A stretch of DNA of 64,000 nt, taken from positions 682,001-746,000 of the forward strand of contig NZ_CP011452.2 in the NCBI RefSeq assembly GCF_001008165.2, written 5' to 3'. The position numbers and the translations under genes are program-made. Below, piece after piece: positions 25,544-35,631 of this stretch. The notes beneath the pieces were generated by a model. The model did not search any database, was not told where the DNA came from, and worked only from the letters and a program-made list of their open reading frames with translations. The DNA is from Croceibacterium atlanticum (GTDB taxonomy: Bacteria > Pseudomonadota > Alphaproteobacteria > Sphingomonadales > Sphingomonadaceae). Each line of letters begins with the position of its first letter. The stretch's first letter is position 1.

Positions 25544-26665
25544 TTGAGGAAACTGGTAATCGGCCTCGCCACCGCCACTGCGGTTGTTGCGACGCCTGCT
25601 GTCGCTCGCGATGGTCAGCTTTATACCGGCATCGAAGGGGGCATCCTGTTCCCTGAACAGCTGGATCTGGAAGATGATGCGGACGACAGCATTTTCGTCG
25701 AAGGCAATAATGGCTGGGAAGGCGATGTCCTGCTCGGTTATGACTTCGGCATGTTCCGCCTGGAAGCGGAAGGCGGATATAAGTCCTACGGCACGGAACA
25801 GGTAATTTCGAACGCTGCGGGCATCCCCGGCATTGAAGAGCCGCTCGTGCTCGGAGCATATGATTCGATCAACAGCAGCGACGTTTCCGTGTGGAGCGGC
25901 ATGGTCAACGGCCTGCTCGACTTCGGTGGCGAAAAGGGTGTCGGCTTGTCGCTCGGTGGCGGCATCGGCATCGCGTCGGTCAAATCGAAGATCGCAACCA
26001 CGGTTGGCGGCTTCCTGAACGACCGGGATTCCGGTTTTGCCTATCAGGGCATTGCCGCCCTTCGTGTTCCCGTGACCGAACGAATCGATCTGGGCGTGAA
26101 ATATCGCTATTTCCGCGTCGACAATCTCGATTTCGTCGACACGACCGGACGCGCGCTGGAAACGGACCTTGCCACTCACTCGGTTCTGGGTTCGGTGGTA
26201 TTCAACCTCGGTGGCAAGGAAGCTGCACCGCCGCCTCCTCCGCCTCCGCCGCCGCCTCCCCCGCCGCCGCCTCCTCCGCCCCCGCCGCCTCCGCCTCCGC
26301 CTCCGCAGGCTGTGTGCAACAAGGGGCCGTACATCGTGTTCTTCGACTGGGATAAGTCGGACATCACGCCCGAGGCTGCGACCATTCTCGACAGCGCCGT
26401 CACTGCCTATGGCAATTGCGACAGCGTGCCGATCATGCTCGCAGGCTACACCGACCGTTCCGGTACGGTGGAATACAATCTCGGCCTGGCCGCTCGCCGC
26501 AATGAAAGCGTGCAGGAATATCTGACTGGCAAGGGTATCCCCGCCGGTTCGATCACCAGCGAAGCTTTCGGCGAAGCCAATCCGCGCGTTCCGACCGCTG
26601 ACGGCGTTCGCGAACCGCAGAACCGCCGCGTCGAAATCACTTACGGTCCGGGTTCGGGCATGTAA
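25544..26665 (+). CDS. OmpA-family outer membrane protein with 28-proline linker
   Basis: 373 residues from a TTG start behind a strong GAGGAGG ribosome site. Signal peptide MRKLVIGLATATAVVA up to PAVA-RDG, then an eight-strand OmpA-like barrel (about 22-225). A run of 28 uninterrupted prolines (residues 229-256) links to a C-terminal OmpA peptidoglycan-binding domain (VFFDWDKSDITPEA, AGYTDRSGTVEYNLGLAARR, NRRVEI). It should tether the outer membrane to peptidoglycan. The proline run would require EF-P for translation and may vary in length between strains. A strong terminator follows. Confidence 0.93.
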   Translation: MRKLVIGLATATAVVATPAVARDGQLYTGIEGGILFPEQLDLEDDADDSIFVEGNNGWEGDVLLGYDFGMFRLEAEGGYKSYGTEQVISNAAGIPGIEEPLVLGAYDSINSSDVSVWSGMVNGLLDFGGEKGVGLSLGGGIGIASVKSKIATTVGGFLNDRDSGFAYQGIAALRVPVTERIDLGVKYRYFRVDNLDFVDTTGRALETDLATHSVLGSVVFNLGGKEAAPPPPPPPPPPPPPPPPPPPPPPPPPPQAVCNKGPYIVFFDWDKSDITPEAATILDSAVTAYGNCDSVPIMLAGYTDRSGTVEYNLGLAARRNESVQEYLTGKGIPAGSITSEAFGEANPRVPTADGVREPQNRRVEITYGPGSGM

Positions 26666-26691
26666 GCGACGCCGCTTTCAGGCAAAAAAAG

Positions 26692-26724
26692 GGGCCGGAG
26701 GAGAAATCCTCCGGCCCTTTTTCT
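26692..26724 (+). terminator. Rho-independent terminator, bidirectional
   Basis: A perfect 11-bp stem (GGGCCGGAGGA / TCCTCCGGCCC) with a GAAA tetraloop is followed by TTTTTCTTT on the plus strand and preceded by a seven-A run, which is a T tract on the minus strand. It sits between the convergent OmpA and dnaE genes and should serve both. Confidence 0.92.
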
Positions 26725-26740
26725 TTGTGTGAGCGGCCTG

Positions 26741-29700
26741 TCAGGCAACCAGTTTGAGATGTCCCCGGCCGCCCTGCGGCTTGAAGGCAAGCACGCGCAA
26801 CCCGTCCACATTGGAAAGCTGGTCAACCAGTTCGCCATCAAGCACGAAATCCCGGCCAAGCCGCAGAAGCGGATCGTTTTCTTCGCCCAGCAGAAGCCGC
26901 GCGATCACTTCGCCGCGCCCCGGCGCGCCTTCGGCCAGAGACATGCGAAGATGCTGCAATGCCTCCACCGTCATCACTTCCAGTTGCAGCATCATCCGCG
27001 CGCTGTCAGTCACTTCGGAAAGCGGACGCGCGCCCCGCACGGTGACCCGCGGCGCCTCATCCGGACTGGGTGAATCCAGTTCGACCTGCAGCAATACGCA
27101 GGTGCCATCCGCTGCCCAGTTCTGGAAATTGCTGACGAGGCTCTCCTCGAAACAGGCAGCGCTGAACTGGCCGGTGGAATCGGAAAAATCCGCCCGGATA
27201 AATTCTGCGCCCTTGCGCGTGCGGCCTTTGTTCACGCTTTCCACCATGGCAGCGATCACGGCCGGCTTGCGCCCGCCGACCACGCCTTCTTCCATCAGGC
27301 TGGCGTAAGATCGCGCGCCATTGGCGGAAGCGATGGTGCGGTATTGTTCCACCGGATGCGCGGCGAAGAAGAAGCCGAACGTATCGCGCTCCGCAGCCAT
27401 CTGGTCGGTGCGGCTCCACGGTTCGGCCTCTGCCAGGCGCAAGGACGGTTCCTGATGATCTTCGCCCCCGAACAATCCGGCCTGCCCGCTCTGCCGTTCA
27501 CGCGCGGCAGATTCCGCGACTGCCAGCAACATTTCCGCATTGGCCAGGATCCTGGCCCGGTTCGGTTCCAGACTGTCAAAGGCGCCGGCGCCCGCCAGAC
27601 CTTCCAATTGCCGCCGGTTCATCGCCCCCTGCGGCATGCGGCGAAACAGGTCTTCCAGGCTTTCGAATTCGCCGCGCGATTCCCGTTCCGCCACGACCTG
27701 TTCCATCGCCCGTTCGCCGACATTGCGGATACCCGCCAGCGCATAGCGAACCGCGTGCCCCATCTCTGTCTGTTCGACCGTGAATTCGGCTTCCGAACGG
27801 TTCATGTCCGGGCCCAGCAGGCTGATGCCGTTGCGGCGCAGATCGTCCACGAATACGGCCAGCTTTTCCGACTGGTGCATGTCGAAACACATGGAAGCGG
27901 CGTAGAATTCTTCCGGGTAATGCGCCTTCAGCCAGGCCGTGTGATAGGACAGCAGGGCATAGGCGGCGGCGTGCGATTTGTTGAAGCCGTAACCGGCGAA
28001 CTTGTCGATCAAATCGAACAGTTCATTGGCCTTCGCCTTGTCGATGCCGGAAACTTCCTTGCACCCTTCGATGAAGCGGGCGCGCTGCTTGTCCATTTCC
28101 GCCTTGATCTTCTTGCCCATGGCGCGGCGCAGCAAGTCCGCATCGCCGAGCGAATATCCGGCCAGGATCTGCGCGGCCTGCATCACCTGTTCCTGATAGA
28201 CGAAGATGCCGTAAGTCTCCGCAAGGATGCCTTCCAGCTTGGGATGCGGATATTCGATCTCCGCCTCACCATTCTTGCGTTTGCCGAACAGGGGGATGTT
28301 GTCCATCGGCCCCGGCCGGTAGAGCGAAACGAGCGCGATGATGTCTTCGAACTTGGTCGGCTTCACCGCGCTCAGCGTGCGGCGCATGCCTTCCGATTCC
28401 AGCTGGAACACGCCGACAGTGTCACCGCGCTTCAGCAAGGCGAAAACGGCGGGATCGTCCCACGGCAATTGGTCCAGCTCCACCTCGATCCCGCGCCGGG
28501 CCAGCAAATCCACGGCTTTCTGCAACACGGAAAGCGTCTTCAGGCCGAGGAAGTCGAACTTCACCAGGCCGGAATCCTCGACATGCTTCATGTCGAATTG
28601 CGTTACCGGCATATCCGACCGCGGATCGCGGTAGAGCGGCACGAGTTCGGACAGGGGCCGGTCCCCGATCACCACACCGGCGGCATGGGTGGATGAATTG
28701 CGCGGGAACCCTTCCAGCTGCATCGCCAGATCCACGAGGCGTTTCACCTCGTTGTCATTATCATATTCCCGCTTGAAATCGGCGGCGCCATTGAGCGCCC
28801 GCGGCAAGGTCCACGGATCGGTGGGATGGTTGGGTACCATCTTGGTCAGCCGGTCCACCTGGCCATAGGGCATTTGCAGGATGCGCCCGCAATCGCGCAA
28901 CACGGCGCGGGCCTTCAGCTTACCGAAGGTGATGATCTGGGCGACCTTGTCGCGCCCATAGCGTTCCTGGACATAGCGGATCACTTCGCCGCGCCGCGTT
29001 TCGCAGAAGTCGATATCGAAGTCGGGCATGGAAACGCGTTCCGGGTTGAGGAAGCGTTCGAACAGCAAGCCAAGCCGCAGCGGATCGAGATCGGTGATGG
29101 TCAGCGCCCAGGCCGCCAGCGAACCCGCGCCGGAACCACGCCCCGGCCCAACCGGAATATTGTGATCCTTGGCCCATTTGATGAAGTCGGCAACGATCAG
29201 GAAGTAACCGGGAAAGCCCATCCCGATGATGATCCCGATCTCATATTCGAGCCGGACCTTGTACTGTTTCACTTCGTCCAGAATACCCGCAGCCGCAAGT
29301 TCGGGGAATTCGCGGCCCGGCCGATCCAGATCATCTGCCGTGGGCAGGTTCAACACCTCCGCCAGTTCGGCATGGGTCGTTTCCGGATAATAGAGTTTCA
29401 GCCTGCGCGTCAGGCCGCGCCGGGCATCTTCGGCCAGCATTTTCGCTTCGCCTTCCTGGTCACCGGCAAGGCTAGGCAGGATCGGCTTGCGCTTCGGCGG
29501 AGCGACGGCGCATCTTTGCGCGATAACCAGCGTATTGGCGGTCGCTTCCGGCAAATCCTCGAAATCCCGCGCCATCACCTCGGCGGATTTCACATAGGCT
29601 TCCGGAATTGAACGCGGGCGGTCGTCACTGTCGATCTGGGTCGAATTGGCGATACACAGCATCGCGTCATGCGCGGCATGCATATGCGGTTCGGCAAAAC

Positions 29701-30307
29701 AGGCCGGATTGGTCGCCACTATGGGCAAATCCATGCGATAGGCACAATCCAGCAACGTCTCTTCAGCGGCTTCTTCTATCGCATTGCCGCGCCGCGCCAG
29801 TTCGACATACAACCTGCCGGGAAACAGGGCGGACAGCTTTTCCAGCACTTCTTCCGCATGATCGCGCTTGCCATCGGCCAGCAGGCGCGTGACTGTTCCC
29901 TCGCTTGCGCCCGTCAGGGCGATCAGTCCGTCAGTATGGCCGGCAAAATCATCAAGCGTGACATGCGGTTCCAGCTCAAGCGGCCGTTCCAGATGCGCCT
30001 TGCTCACCAGATGACAGAGATTTTCCCACCCCGTGCCATCCTGCGCATAGAGCGGGAGATAATCGACCTCTTCGCTGCCATGCCCCCGTGACACGCCCAG
30101 CAGTGTACCCACGATGGGCTGGACGCCTTCCGAACGGCAGGCCGCGGCAAAGGCCACGGTGCCATACAAGCCGTTGCGGTCGCAGATGGCGATGGCCGGA
30201 AAATCCCGTTCCTTCGCCAGCTTGGCCAAGGCCTTCGGATCAATCGCAGCTTCGAGCATGGAGTAGCTGGAGAGAACGCGGAGCGGAACGAAGGGTGCGA
30301 AGGACAT
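26741..30307 (-). CDS. dnaE: DNA polymerase III alpha subunit
   Basis: About 1188 residues. PHP domain first (FVPLRVLSSYSMLEAAIDP, AICDRNGLYG), then the C-family polymerase core with PVGPGRGSGAGSLAAWAL and the catalytic acidic motif MPDFDIDFCE, HhH region and C-terminal OB fold. Length and order match the replicative DnaE1 type rather than the DnaE2 mutasome polymerase. The ATG at 30307 fits the family N terminus; longer in-frame extension upstream is not conserved. It catalyses chromosomal leading- and lagging-strand synthesis. Confidence 0.96.
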   Translation of the reverse strand: MSFAPFVPLRVLSSYSMLEAAIDPKALAKLAKERDFPAIAICDRNGLYGTVAFAAACRSEGVQPIVGTLLGVSRGHGSEEVDYLPLYAQDGTGWENLCHLVSKAHLERPLELEPHVTLDDFAGHTDGLIALTGASEGTVTRLLADGKRDHAEEVLEKLSALFPGRLYVELARRGNAIEEAAEETLLDCAYRMDLPIVATNPACFAEPHMHAAHDAMLCIANSTQIDSDDRPRSIPEAYVKSAEVMARDFEDLPEATANTLVIAQRCAVAPPKRKPILPSLAGDQEGEAKMLAEDARRGLTRRLKLYYPETTHAELAEVLNLPTADDLDRPGREFPELAAAGILDEVKQYKVRLEYEIGIIIGMGFPGYFLIVADFIKWAKDHNIPVGPGRGSGAGSLAAWALTITDLDPLRLGLLFERFLNPERVSMPDFDIDFCETRRGEVIRYVQERYGRDKVAQIITFGKLKARAVLRDCGRILQMPYGQVDRLTKMVPNHPTDPWTLPRALNGAADFKREYDNDNEVKRLVDLAMQLEGFPRNSSTHAAGVVIGDRPLSELVPLYRDPRSDMPVTQFDMKHVEDSGLVKFDFLGLKTLSVLQKAVDLLARRGIEVELDQLPWDDPAVFALLKRGDTVGVFQLESEGMRRTLSAVKPTKFEDIIALVSLYRPGPMDNIPLFGKRKNGEAEIEYPHPKLEGILAETYGIFVYQEQVMQAAQILAGYSLGDADLLRRAMGKKIKAEMDKQRARFIEGCKEVSGIDKAKANELFDLIDKFAGYGFNKSHAAAYALLSYHTAWLKAHYPEEFYAASMCFDMHQSEKLAVFVDDLRRNGISLLGPDMNRSEAEFTVEQTEMGHAVRYALAGIRNVGERAMEQVVAERESRGEFESLEDLFRRMPQGAMNRRQLEGLAGAGAFDSLEPNRARILANAEMLLAVAESAARERQSGQAGLFGGEDHQEPSLRLAEAEPWSRTDQMAAERDTFGFFFAAHPVEQYRTIASANGARSYASLMEEGVVGGRKPAVIAAMVESVNKGRTRKGAEFIRADFSDSTGQFSAACFEESLVSNFQNWAADGTCVLLQVELDSPSPDEAPRVTVRGARPLSEVTDSARMMLQLEVMTVEALQHLRMSLAEGAPGRGEVIARLLLGEENDPLLRLGRDFVLDGELVDQLSNVDGLRVLAFKPQGGRGHLKLVA

Positions 30308-30449
30308 AGGATAAATCTGCTGCTGTTGCGCCTTCCATTCAAGAAGACTGATGTGTGGGCTTGGGGAAAACACCGATTTTTCTTTTCACGCAAACCGGGC
30401 TGTGTTTCCTTGGCCGGACTGGCCAGACCCACAAAAGGGGGAATTCGAA

Positions 30450-31103
30450 ATGGCAGACGACAATCCGATCCAGAAATCAGGCGAAGGCATTGCCGCCCAG
30501 GCAAAGGCCATATTGACCAGGCCGAAGCAGGAATGGCCGCGCATCGCGGGCCGCGATACCGGGTGGAAACAGGCGTTCATCACTTATGCGCTGCCGCTCG
30601 CCGCAATTGGGCCGATCTGCAACCTGATTGGCGGGCAGATCTTCGGCTATGGCGGTTATGGCATATATTACAGCCCGGCATTGATGGCGGCGATCACGAC
30701 CGCCATTTCCACCTACGTCCTGAATATCTGCGCCCTGTTCATCGTGGCGTTCCTGGCCAATTTCATCAGCCAGAAATTCGGCGGCAAGGATGATTGGAAC
30801 CGCGCCTTCAAGCTGGTGACATACAGCATGACTGCCGCGTGGCTGGCGGCGATCTTCGGCCTGGTGCCCTTCCTTTCGATCCTGACGATCCTGGGGTTAT
30901 GGAGCATATACCTGTTCTATACCGGCGCCACCCCGATGATGGGCGTGCCGCATGACAGGGCCGGAGGATACACGCTCGTCACCATTCTGGCGGCAATTGC
31001 AGTGAACATCATCTTCGCTGCACTGGCAGGCGTGTTTGTCGCCAGCGGCTTTATCGCAGGCGGCACCATGATGGGCCATGGATATATGGCCCATGGCTAT
31101 TGA
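30450..31103 (+). CDS. Yip1-family membrane protein
   Basis: 217 residues. A short polar N terminus (MADDNPIQKSGEGIAAQAKA) leads into five predicted membrane spans with the Yip1 pattern: ILTRPKQEWPRIA near the start and a SIYLFYTGATPMMGVPHDRA loop. Yip1-domain proteins in bacteria have no settled function. The ATG at 30450 follows AAAGGGGGA at good spacing. Divergent from dnaE, and followed by a hairpin shared with the convergent small gene. Confidence 0.85.
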   Translation: MADDNPIQKSGEGIAAQAKAILTRPKQEWPRIAGRDTGWKQAFITYALPLAAIGPICNLIGGQIFGYGGYGIYYSPALMAAITTAISTYVLNICALFIVAFLANFISQKFGGKDDWNRAFKLVTYSMTAAWLAAIFGLVPFLSILTILGLWSIYLFYTGATPMMGVPHDRAGGYTLVTILAAIAVNIIFAALAGVFVASGFIAGGTMMGHGYMAHGY

Positions 31104-31134
31104 GGGCGCCGTGACGGCCTTTTGAGCACATTTA

Positions 31135-31166
31135 TTCGGCCCTGCCCTTGTGACGGCAGGGCCGAA
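31135..31166. terminator. Strong hairpin between convergent genes
   Basis: Perfect 12-bp inverted repeat TTCGGCCCTGCC / GGCAGGGCCGAA with an 8-base loop, located in the 70-base gap between the Yip1 gene and the minus-strand 91-residue gene. There is no long T tract on either strand, so termination is likely but efficiency is uncertain. Confidence 0.55.
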
Positions 31167-31173
31167 AGCAAAA

Positions 31174-31449
31174 TCAGCCGGGAAAATCCTTCCGCGAAGC
31201 AAGAGCCATGATCTCGGCCGGGCCGAGAAGATGATCGCCCGCTTTCTGGATCACCAGTCCGGCGCGCTCTTCTTCGGGCAAACGGCTCACCAAGGCGACC
31301 ATTTCGGCCAGCGTGCCGCTATGCAGTGCCTTGAAGCCATCCAGCACGCCGCGCCCGTCGCCTTTTTCGTGAACGGTCGCGTGATCGTCCCACTCGATGC
31401 CTTCCGGATTGCCGCCCTCGCCCCTGAACGTGCTGGGATGGTCGGTCAT
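31174..31449 (-). CDS. Conserved-looking hypothetical protein, 91 residues
   Basis: 91 residues, hydrophilic, no signal peptide or membrane span. It contains TWO-part features: a charged N terminus (EGIEWDDHATVHEKGDG) and a helical C-terminal half (EMVALVSRLPEEERAGLVIQ). The ATG follows AGGGAG at normal spacing, and codon use is native. It lies 45 bases downstream of lolD on the same strand and may be its last operon member. I do not recognise the family. Confidence 0.68.
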   Translation of the reverse strand: MTDHPSTFRGEGGNPEGIEWDDHATVHEKGDGRGVLDGFKALHSGTLAEMVALVSRLPEEERAGLVIQKAGDHLLGPAEIMALASRKDFPG

Positions 31450-31494
31450 GCGAAAACTCCCTTTTATCTGTAACGCTCTGCGGCGCTGATCATA

Positions 31495-32169
31495 TCAGAC
31501 CAGCTTGCCTTCCTGCAGCCTCACAATCCGATCCATGCGGCTGGCAAGACGTTCATTATGCGTGGCCACCAGGGCGGCACTGCCCTGCCCGCGCACCAGT
31601 TCGAGGAATTGGGCGAGAACCTTGTCGCTCGTCTTTTCATCGAGATTGCCTGTCGGCTCATCCGCAAGCACGAGTTGCGGGCGATTGGCCAGGGCCCGGG
31701 CAACGGCGACACGTTGCTGCTCCCCGCCGGAAAGGCGGCTTGGCCGGTGTTCCCGGCGTTGCGAAAGGCCCAGCGCATCGAGCAGTTCCGCTGCCCGCGC
31801 ATCGGCATCCTTGCGTTTCACCCCGGCCACGAGCTGAGGCAAAACCACATTTTCCAACGCGGTAAAATCCGGCAGCAAGTGATGGAACTGATAAACGAAG
31901 CCCAGGTGATCGCGCCGCAATTGCGTGCGATCTCCGGAAGGCAGCGTGGTTGCATCGGTGCCGGCAATCTCGATCCTGCCGCCAAATCCGCCTTCAAGCA
32001 GGCCGACTGCCTGCAACATGGTCGACTTGCCGGAGCCGGACTGGCCCAGAAGCGCAACGATCTCCCCCGGCATGATGGTGAGATCGACGCCCCGCAGCAC
32101 ATCGATCCGCACTTCGCCCTGTTCGAAACTGCGGGTCAGGCCGGTCAACCGGACAACGGGTTCACTCAT
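31495..32169 (-). CDS. lolD: Lipoprotein-releasing ABC transporter ATPase
   Basis: 224 residues. Walker [10 protein letters not shown] (42-50), signature LSGGEQQR, Walker [13 protein letters not shown], and the LolD/MacB-type length. It powers release of outer-membrane lipoproteins from the inner membrane with the adjacent permease. The ATG at 32169 overlaps the permease stop by eight bases. Confidence 0.95.
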   Translation of the reverse strand: MSEPVVRLTGLTRSFEQGEVRIDVLRGVDLTIMPGEIVALLGQSGSGKSTMLQAVGLLEGGFGGRIEIAGTDATTLPSGDRTQLRRDHLGFVYQFHHLLPDFTALENVVLPQLVAGVKRKDADARAAELLDALGLSQRREHRPSRLSGGEQQRVAVARALANRPQLVLADEPTGNLDEKTSDKVLAQFLELVRGQGSAALVATHNERLASRMDRIVRLQEGKLV

Positions 32170-33403
32170 AGCGAAGCACCTCCACCGGATCCGTGCTGGC
32201 CGCGCGATAGGCGGGGTAAAGCGTGGCAAGGAAGCTGAGCCCCATCGCGACCGCGCTGATCGCCAGAACTTCCATCGGATCGGTGCGTGCGGGCAGTTCA
32301 GTCAGGAAACGGATCTGGGGGTCCCAGAGGTTCTGCCCCGTAACCAGTTCCAGTCCGCGAATAATGGGCTGGCGGAAGAACAGCACCAGAAAACCGAGCG
32401 CGAGCCCTGCCAGGGTTCCGATGGCGCCGACGACCGAACCTGTCGTCACGAATATCTTCAGCAGGCTTTTCCTTGTCGCCCCCATCGTGCGCAAAATGGC
32501 GATATCGCGCGTCTTTGACCGGACCAGCATCACCAGCGAGGACAGGATGTTGAAAGCCGCGACCAGCACGATGATCGACAGGGCGAAGAACATCGCCACA
32601 CGTTCGACCTCCAATGCTTCGAACAGTGAACGGTTGATGGTTTTCCAGTCCGTCACCACGGCGCGTCCGGCCAGTTTTTCAGTGATCGGCCCCATGATTT
32701 CACCGACCCGGTCCGCATCTTCCGTCTTCACTTCGATCATGCCGATGGAATCCCCGATCAGCAGCAATGTCTGCGCATCGGGGATCGGCATGACGATGAA
32801 GGTCTGATCATAATCATATACGCCGATTTCGAAGATGGCAGTGATCGTATAACCGATCTGCCGTGGCACTGTGCCGAAGGGGGTGGACCGGCCCTGCGGA
32901 TTGATAACGGTGATCACATCGCCCACCCGCGCGCCGAGATCGGCGGCCAGGCGCGAGCCGATGGCAACATTGCCCGAATCGGGTTGCAGCGTGGCCAGAT
33001 CGCCGACGATGATATCGGGGGACAGCCGGCCGATATCTTCCGGCGTATTGCCGCGCACGATAACGCCTTCTGCCCGCCCGTTGAAAGTGGCCAGCAATGG
33101 CTGTTCGATCAGGGGGGAAGCGCGGACCACGCCTTCTGTTTCCCGCACTTCGGCCAGGACATTTTCCCAGTCGTCCAGCCGGCCGCCATATGCCTGGATG
33201 ATCGCGTGGCCATTAAGCCCCACTATCCGGTCAAGCAGTTCCGCGCGAAAGCCGTTCATCACGCTCATCACGATCACCAGCATGGCGACCGAGAGCATGA
33301 CCACGCCGATACTGATCGAAGCGACAAGGGCGATCACCGCCTCCCCGCGCCCGGGCAGCATGTAGCGTTTGGCAATTGTCCATTCGAAGGGAGATAGGAT
33401 CAA
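32162..33403 (-). CDS. Lipoprotein-releasing ABC transporter permease (LolC/E type)
   Basis: About 413 residues. Four membrane spans: one N-terminal (about 25-50) and three near the C terminus, separated by a large periplasmic MacB-like domain, the LolC/LolE topology. Only one permease gene is present, as in other alphaproteobacteria where a single subunit replaces the LolC/LolE pair. The start is uncertain: I chose the TTG at 33403 giving [18 protein letters not shown], the usual family N terminus, but no clear ribosome site is present; a TTG at 33463 is the alternative. Confidence 0.9.
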   Translation of the reverse strand: MILSPFEWTIAKRYMLPGRGEAVIALVASISIGVVMLSVAMLVIVMSVMNGFRAELLDRIVGLNGHAIIQAYGGRLDDWENVLAEVRETEGVVRASPLIEQPLLATFNGRAEGVIVRGNTPEDIGRLSPDIIVGDLATLQPDSGNVAIGSRLAADLGARVGDVITVINPQGRSTPFGTVPRQIGYTITAIFEIGVYDYDQTFIVMPIPDAQTLLLIGDSIGMIEVKTEDADRVGEIMGPITEKLAGRAVVTDWKTINRSLFEALEVERVAMFFALSIIVLVAAFNILSSLVMLVRSKTRDIAILRTMGATRKSLLKIFVTTGSVVGAIGTLAGLALGFLVLFFRQPIIRGLELVTGQNLWDPQIRFLTELPARTDPMEVLAISAVAMGLSFLATLYPAYRAASTDPVEVLRYE

Positions 33404-33525
33404 AGCAAAATTCGCCAAATCTAGAGGTTGCGCGGGTTTAGGTAGCGCAAGCTTGACCTGCAATGAAAAAGGCCGGGACGACGCGGTTCAAGCCGCAGCC
33501 ATTGCGCCGCCCATCCGCCCGCCAC

Positions 33526-35586
33526 CTATCCGCCGCGCAAGAGCTGCACGCCCCAATCCCGCTCGAACAGATAGAGCAGAACGCGCGCGGCCTCGCCGCG
33601 GCTGCTGGCCAGGACGCCGTCGCGTTCCACCAGCAACCGGGCATCGCTATGGGCGATGGGCAACAGCCGCTCTATCTGGTCCAGATCCGCGATATGGAAG
33701 GGCGTGTCGCCTGACTGGCGTGTACCCAGCAGCTCGCCCCCGCCACGCAGCTTCAGATCCTCTTCCGCCAGGCGGAACCCATCCTGCGTTTCGCGCATCA
33801 GGGCAAGGCGCTGCCTGCCGACCTCGCTCAGCATTTCACCGCGCAGCAACAGGCAGGTGCTTTTCTGCGATCCCCTTCCCACGCGCCCGCGCAACTGGTG
33901 CAATTGAGCAAGGCCGAACCGTTCGGCCTGTTCAATCACCATCAGCGTGGCATTGGGCACGTCCACCCCGACTTCGATCACGGTTGTCGCGACCAGCAAT
34001 TGCGCATCGCCATTGGCGAAGCGTTCCATGGCCGCGTCCTTCAGTTCCGGCCGCAATTGTCCGTGAACGAGCACCACCCCATCGCCGAAACGCTCCTTCA
34101 GAGTGGCATAGCGGGCCTCGGCAGCGGCAAGATCCTCGCCCTCGTTCTCCCGCACCATCGGGCACACCCAATAGGCCTGCGCCCCGCTTTCCAGATGGCG
34201 GGAAATAGCGGCCACGATATCCTCGATCCGCTCTGCCGAGATAACCCGCGTATCGATCGGCTGGCGACCGGGAGGCATCTCGTCGAGCCGGCTGACATCC
34301 ATCTCGCCATATTGCGCCAGGGTCAGCGTGCGCGGGATGGGTGTGGCCGTCATGGCCAGAGTGTGCGGCGTCTTCTTCCCCTTCCGGGCCAGTTGCAGCC
34401 GCTGCGAAACGCCGAAGCGGTGCTGTTCGTCGATCACGACAAGGCCCAGATTGCGGTAATTTACCGCATCCTGGAAAATCGCATGGGTGCCGACCACGAT
34501 CTGGATGCTGCCATCCAGCAGCCCCATCAGGATGCTCTCGCGCGCCTTGCCCTTGTCCCGCCCCGTCAGCAGGGCAATGTGCACGCCGGTGGGCGCGGCC
34601 AGCTTGCGCAGGGTTTCATAATGCTGCCGGGCGAGGATTTCCGTCGGCGCCAGCATTGCAGCCTGCGCACCGGCTTCCACCGCGATCAGCATCGCCTCCA
34701 GCGCGACCACCGTCTTTCCGGCGCCGACATCGCCCTGCAGCAGGCGCAACATGGGGGCTTCCTGCGCCAGATCGCTCTCGATCTCGCGATTGGACCTTTC
34801 CTGCGCCCCGGTCAGGGGGAATGGCAATTCCAGCCTGGTGCGCAGATGCCCGTCGCCGGAGAGCGGCTGCCCCCGCCGCTTGCGGTTCGCCTCCTTCACC
34901 AGCAGCAGGGCCAGCGAATTGGCCAGCATTTCGTCATAGGCCAGCCGGTCCCGGGCGGCGCTGTGTTCCCCGCGATGGGCCAGGACCATCGCTTCGCGCC
35001 AGCCCGCCCAGTCATGATCGGACAGCACGCCCGGTTCGATCCATTCCGGTAGATCGGGGCAACGGTCGAGCGCCTGGTGGGCCAACCCGGCCACGCGTGG
35101 CTGGGTCAATCCCTCCGCCAGCGGATAGACCGGCTCCACCAGATTGCCCATCGCCCCCGAACTGTCTTCCGATACATGGTCGGGATGGACGATCTGCAGC
35201 ATGTCGCCATATCGGTCCAGCTTGCCTGCAACCCAGCGTTTCGATCCTACTGGAAGCTGTTTTTTGGCGGAGTAGGAGGCGCGCCCGAAATAAGTCAGCG
35301 CCACCACATTGCCGGCTTCGTCCTGAGCCAGAACACGATAGGGCGCCCGGTTCGATCCCCCGCCGCGATGTTCGGTGACGGTGAGCGCGATGACGATCTG
35401 TTCACCCACGCTTGCCTCGTCCAGGTCGGTAACCGCGCGGCGCTGAACGAAACGATCCGGCAGGTGATAGGCAACGTCCTTCACCTTCACGAGCCCGAGC
35501 TTTTCCAGCGGCTTCTTCAGCTTCGGGCCGACGCCGTCCAGGCTTTCGGTCTCGGCGAATAGCGGGTTGAGCAATTCGGGGCGCAT
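33526..35586 (-). CDS. recG: ATP-dependent DNA helicase RecG
   Basis: 686 residues, the normal length. N-terminal wedge domain (about 60-190: LDGVGPKLKKPLEKLG, OB fold), then SF2 helicase motifs: Walker A LLQGDVGAGKTVVA, DEQH box VVIDEQHRFGVSQR, motif [14 protein letters not shown], and C-terminal QLRGRVGRG. It remodels stalled forks and branched recombination intermediates. The ATG at 35586 matches the family start MRPELLNPLFAE; a much longer in-frame extension upstream runs through sdhE on the other strand and is rejected. Confidence 0.96.
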   Translation of the reverse strand: MRPELLNPLFAETESLDGVGPKLKKPLEKLGLVKVKDVAYHLPDRFVQRRAVTDLDEASVGEQIVIALTVTEHRGGGSNRAPYRVLAQDEAGNVVALTYFGRASYSAKKQLPVGSKRWVAGKLDRYGDMLQIVHPDHVSEDSSGAMGNLVEPVYPLAEGLTQPRVAGLAHQALDRCPDLPEWIEPGVLSDHDWAGWREAMVLAHRGEHSAARDRLAYDEMLANSLALLLVKEANRKRRGQPLSGDGHLRTRLELPFPLTGAQERSNREIESDLAQEAPMLRLLQGDVGAGKTVVALEAMLIAVEAGAQAAMLAPTEILARQHYETLRKLAAPTGVHIALLTGRDKGKARESILMGLLDGSIQIVVGTHAIFQDAVNYRNLGLVVIDEQHRFGVSQRLQLARKGKKTPHTLAMTATPIPRTLTLAQYGEMDVSRLDEMPPGRQPIDTRVISAERIEDIVAAISRHLESGAQAYWVCPMVRENEGEDLAAAEARYATLKERFGDGVVLVHGQLRPELKDAAMERFANGDAQLLVATTVIEVGVDVPNATLMVIEQAERFGLAQLHQLRGRVGRGSQKSTCLLLRGEMLSEVGRQRLALMRETQDGFRLAEEDLKLRGGGELLGTRQSGDTPFHIADLDQIERLLPIAHSDARLLVERDGVLASSRGEAARVLLYLFERDWGVQLLRGG

Positions 35587-35631
35587 CGCAGCGGCATAGC
35601 GGCCGGCGCGCGCAGATGATAGGCGGGCTGA

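Noticed and set aside
26176-26403. Poly-glycine frame opposite the OmpA proline run
   Set aside because: It is the reverse complement of CCN repeats in a well-supported OmpA gene; no start signal or family.
26741-30307. DnaE2-type mutasome polymerase, given the nearby SOS boxes
   Set aside because: The length, the N-terminal PHP sequence and absence of imuA/imuB next to it fit the replicative DnaE1; no SOS box precedes it.
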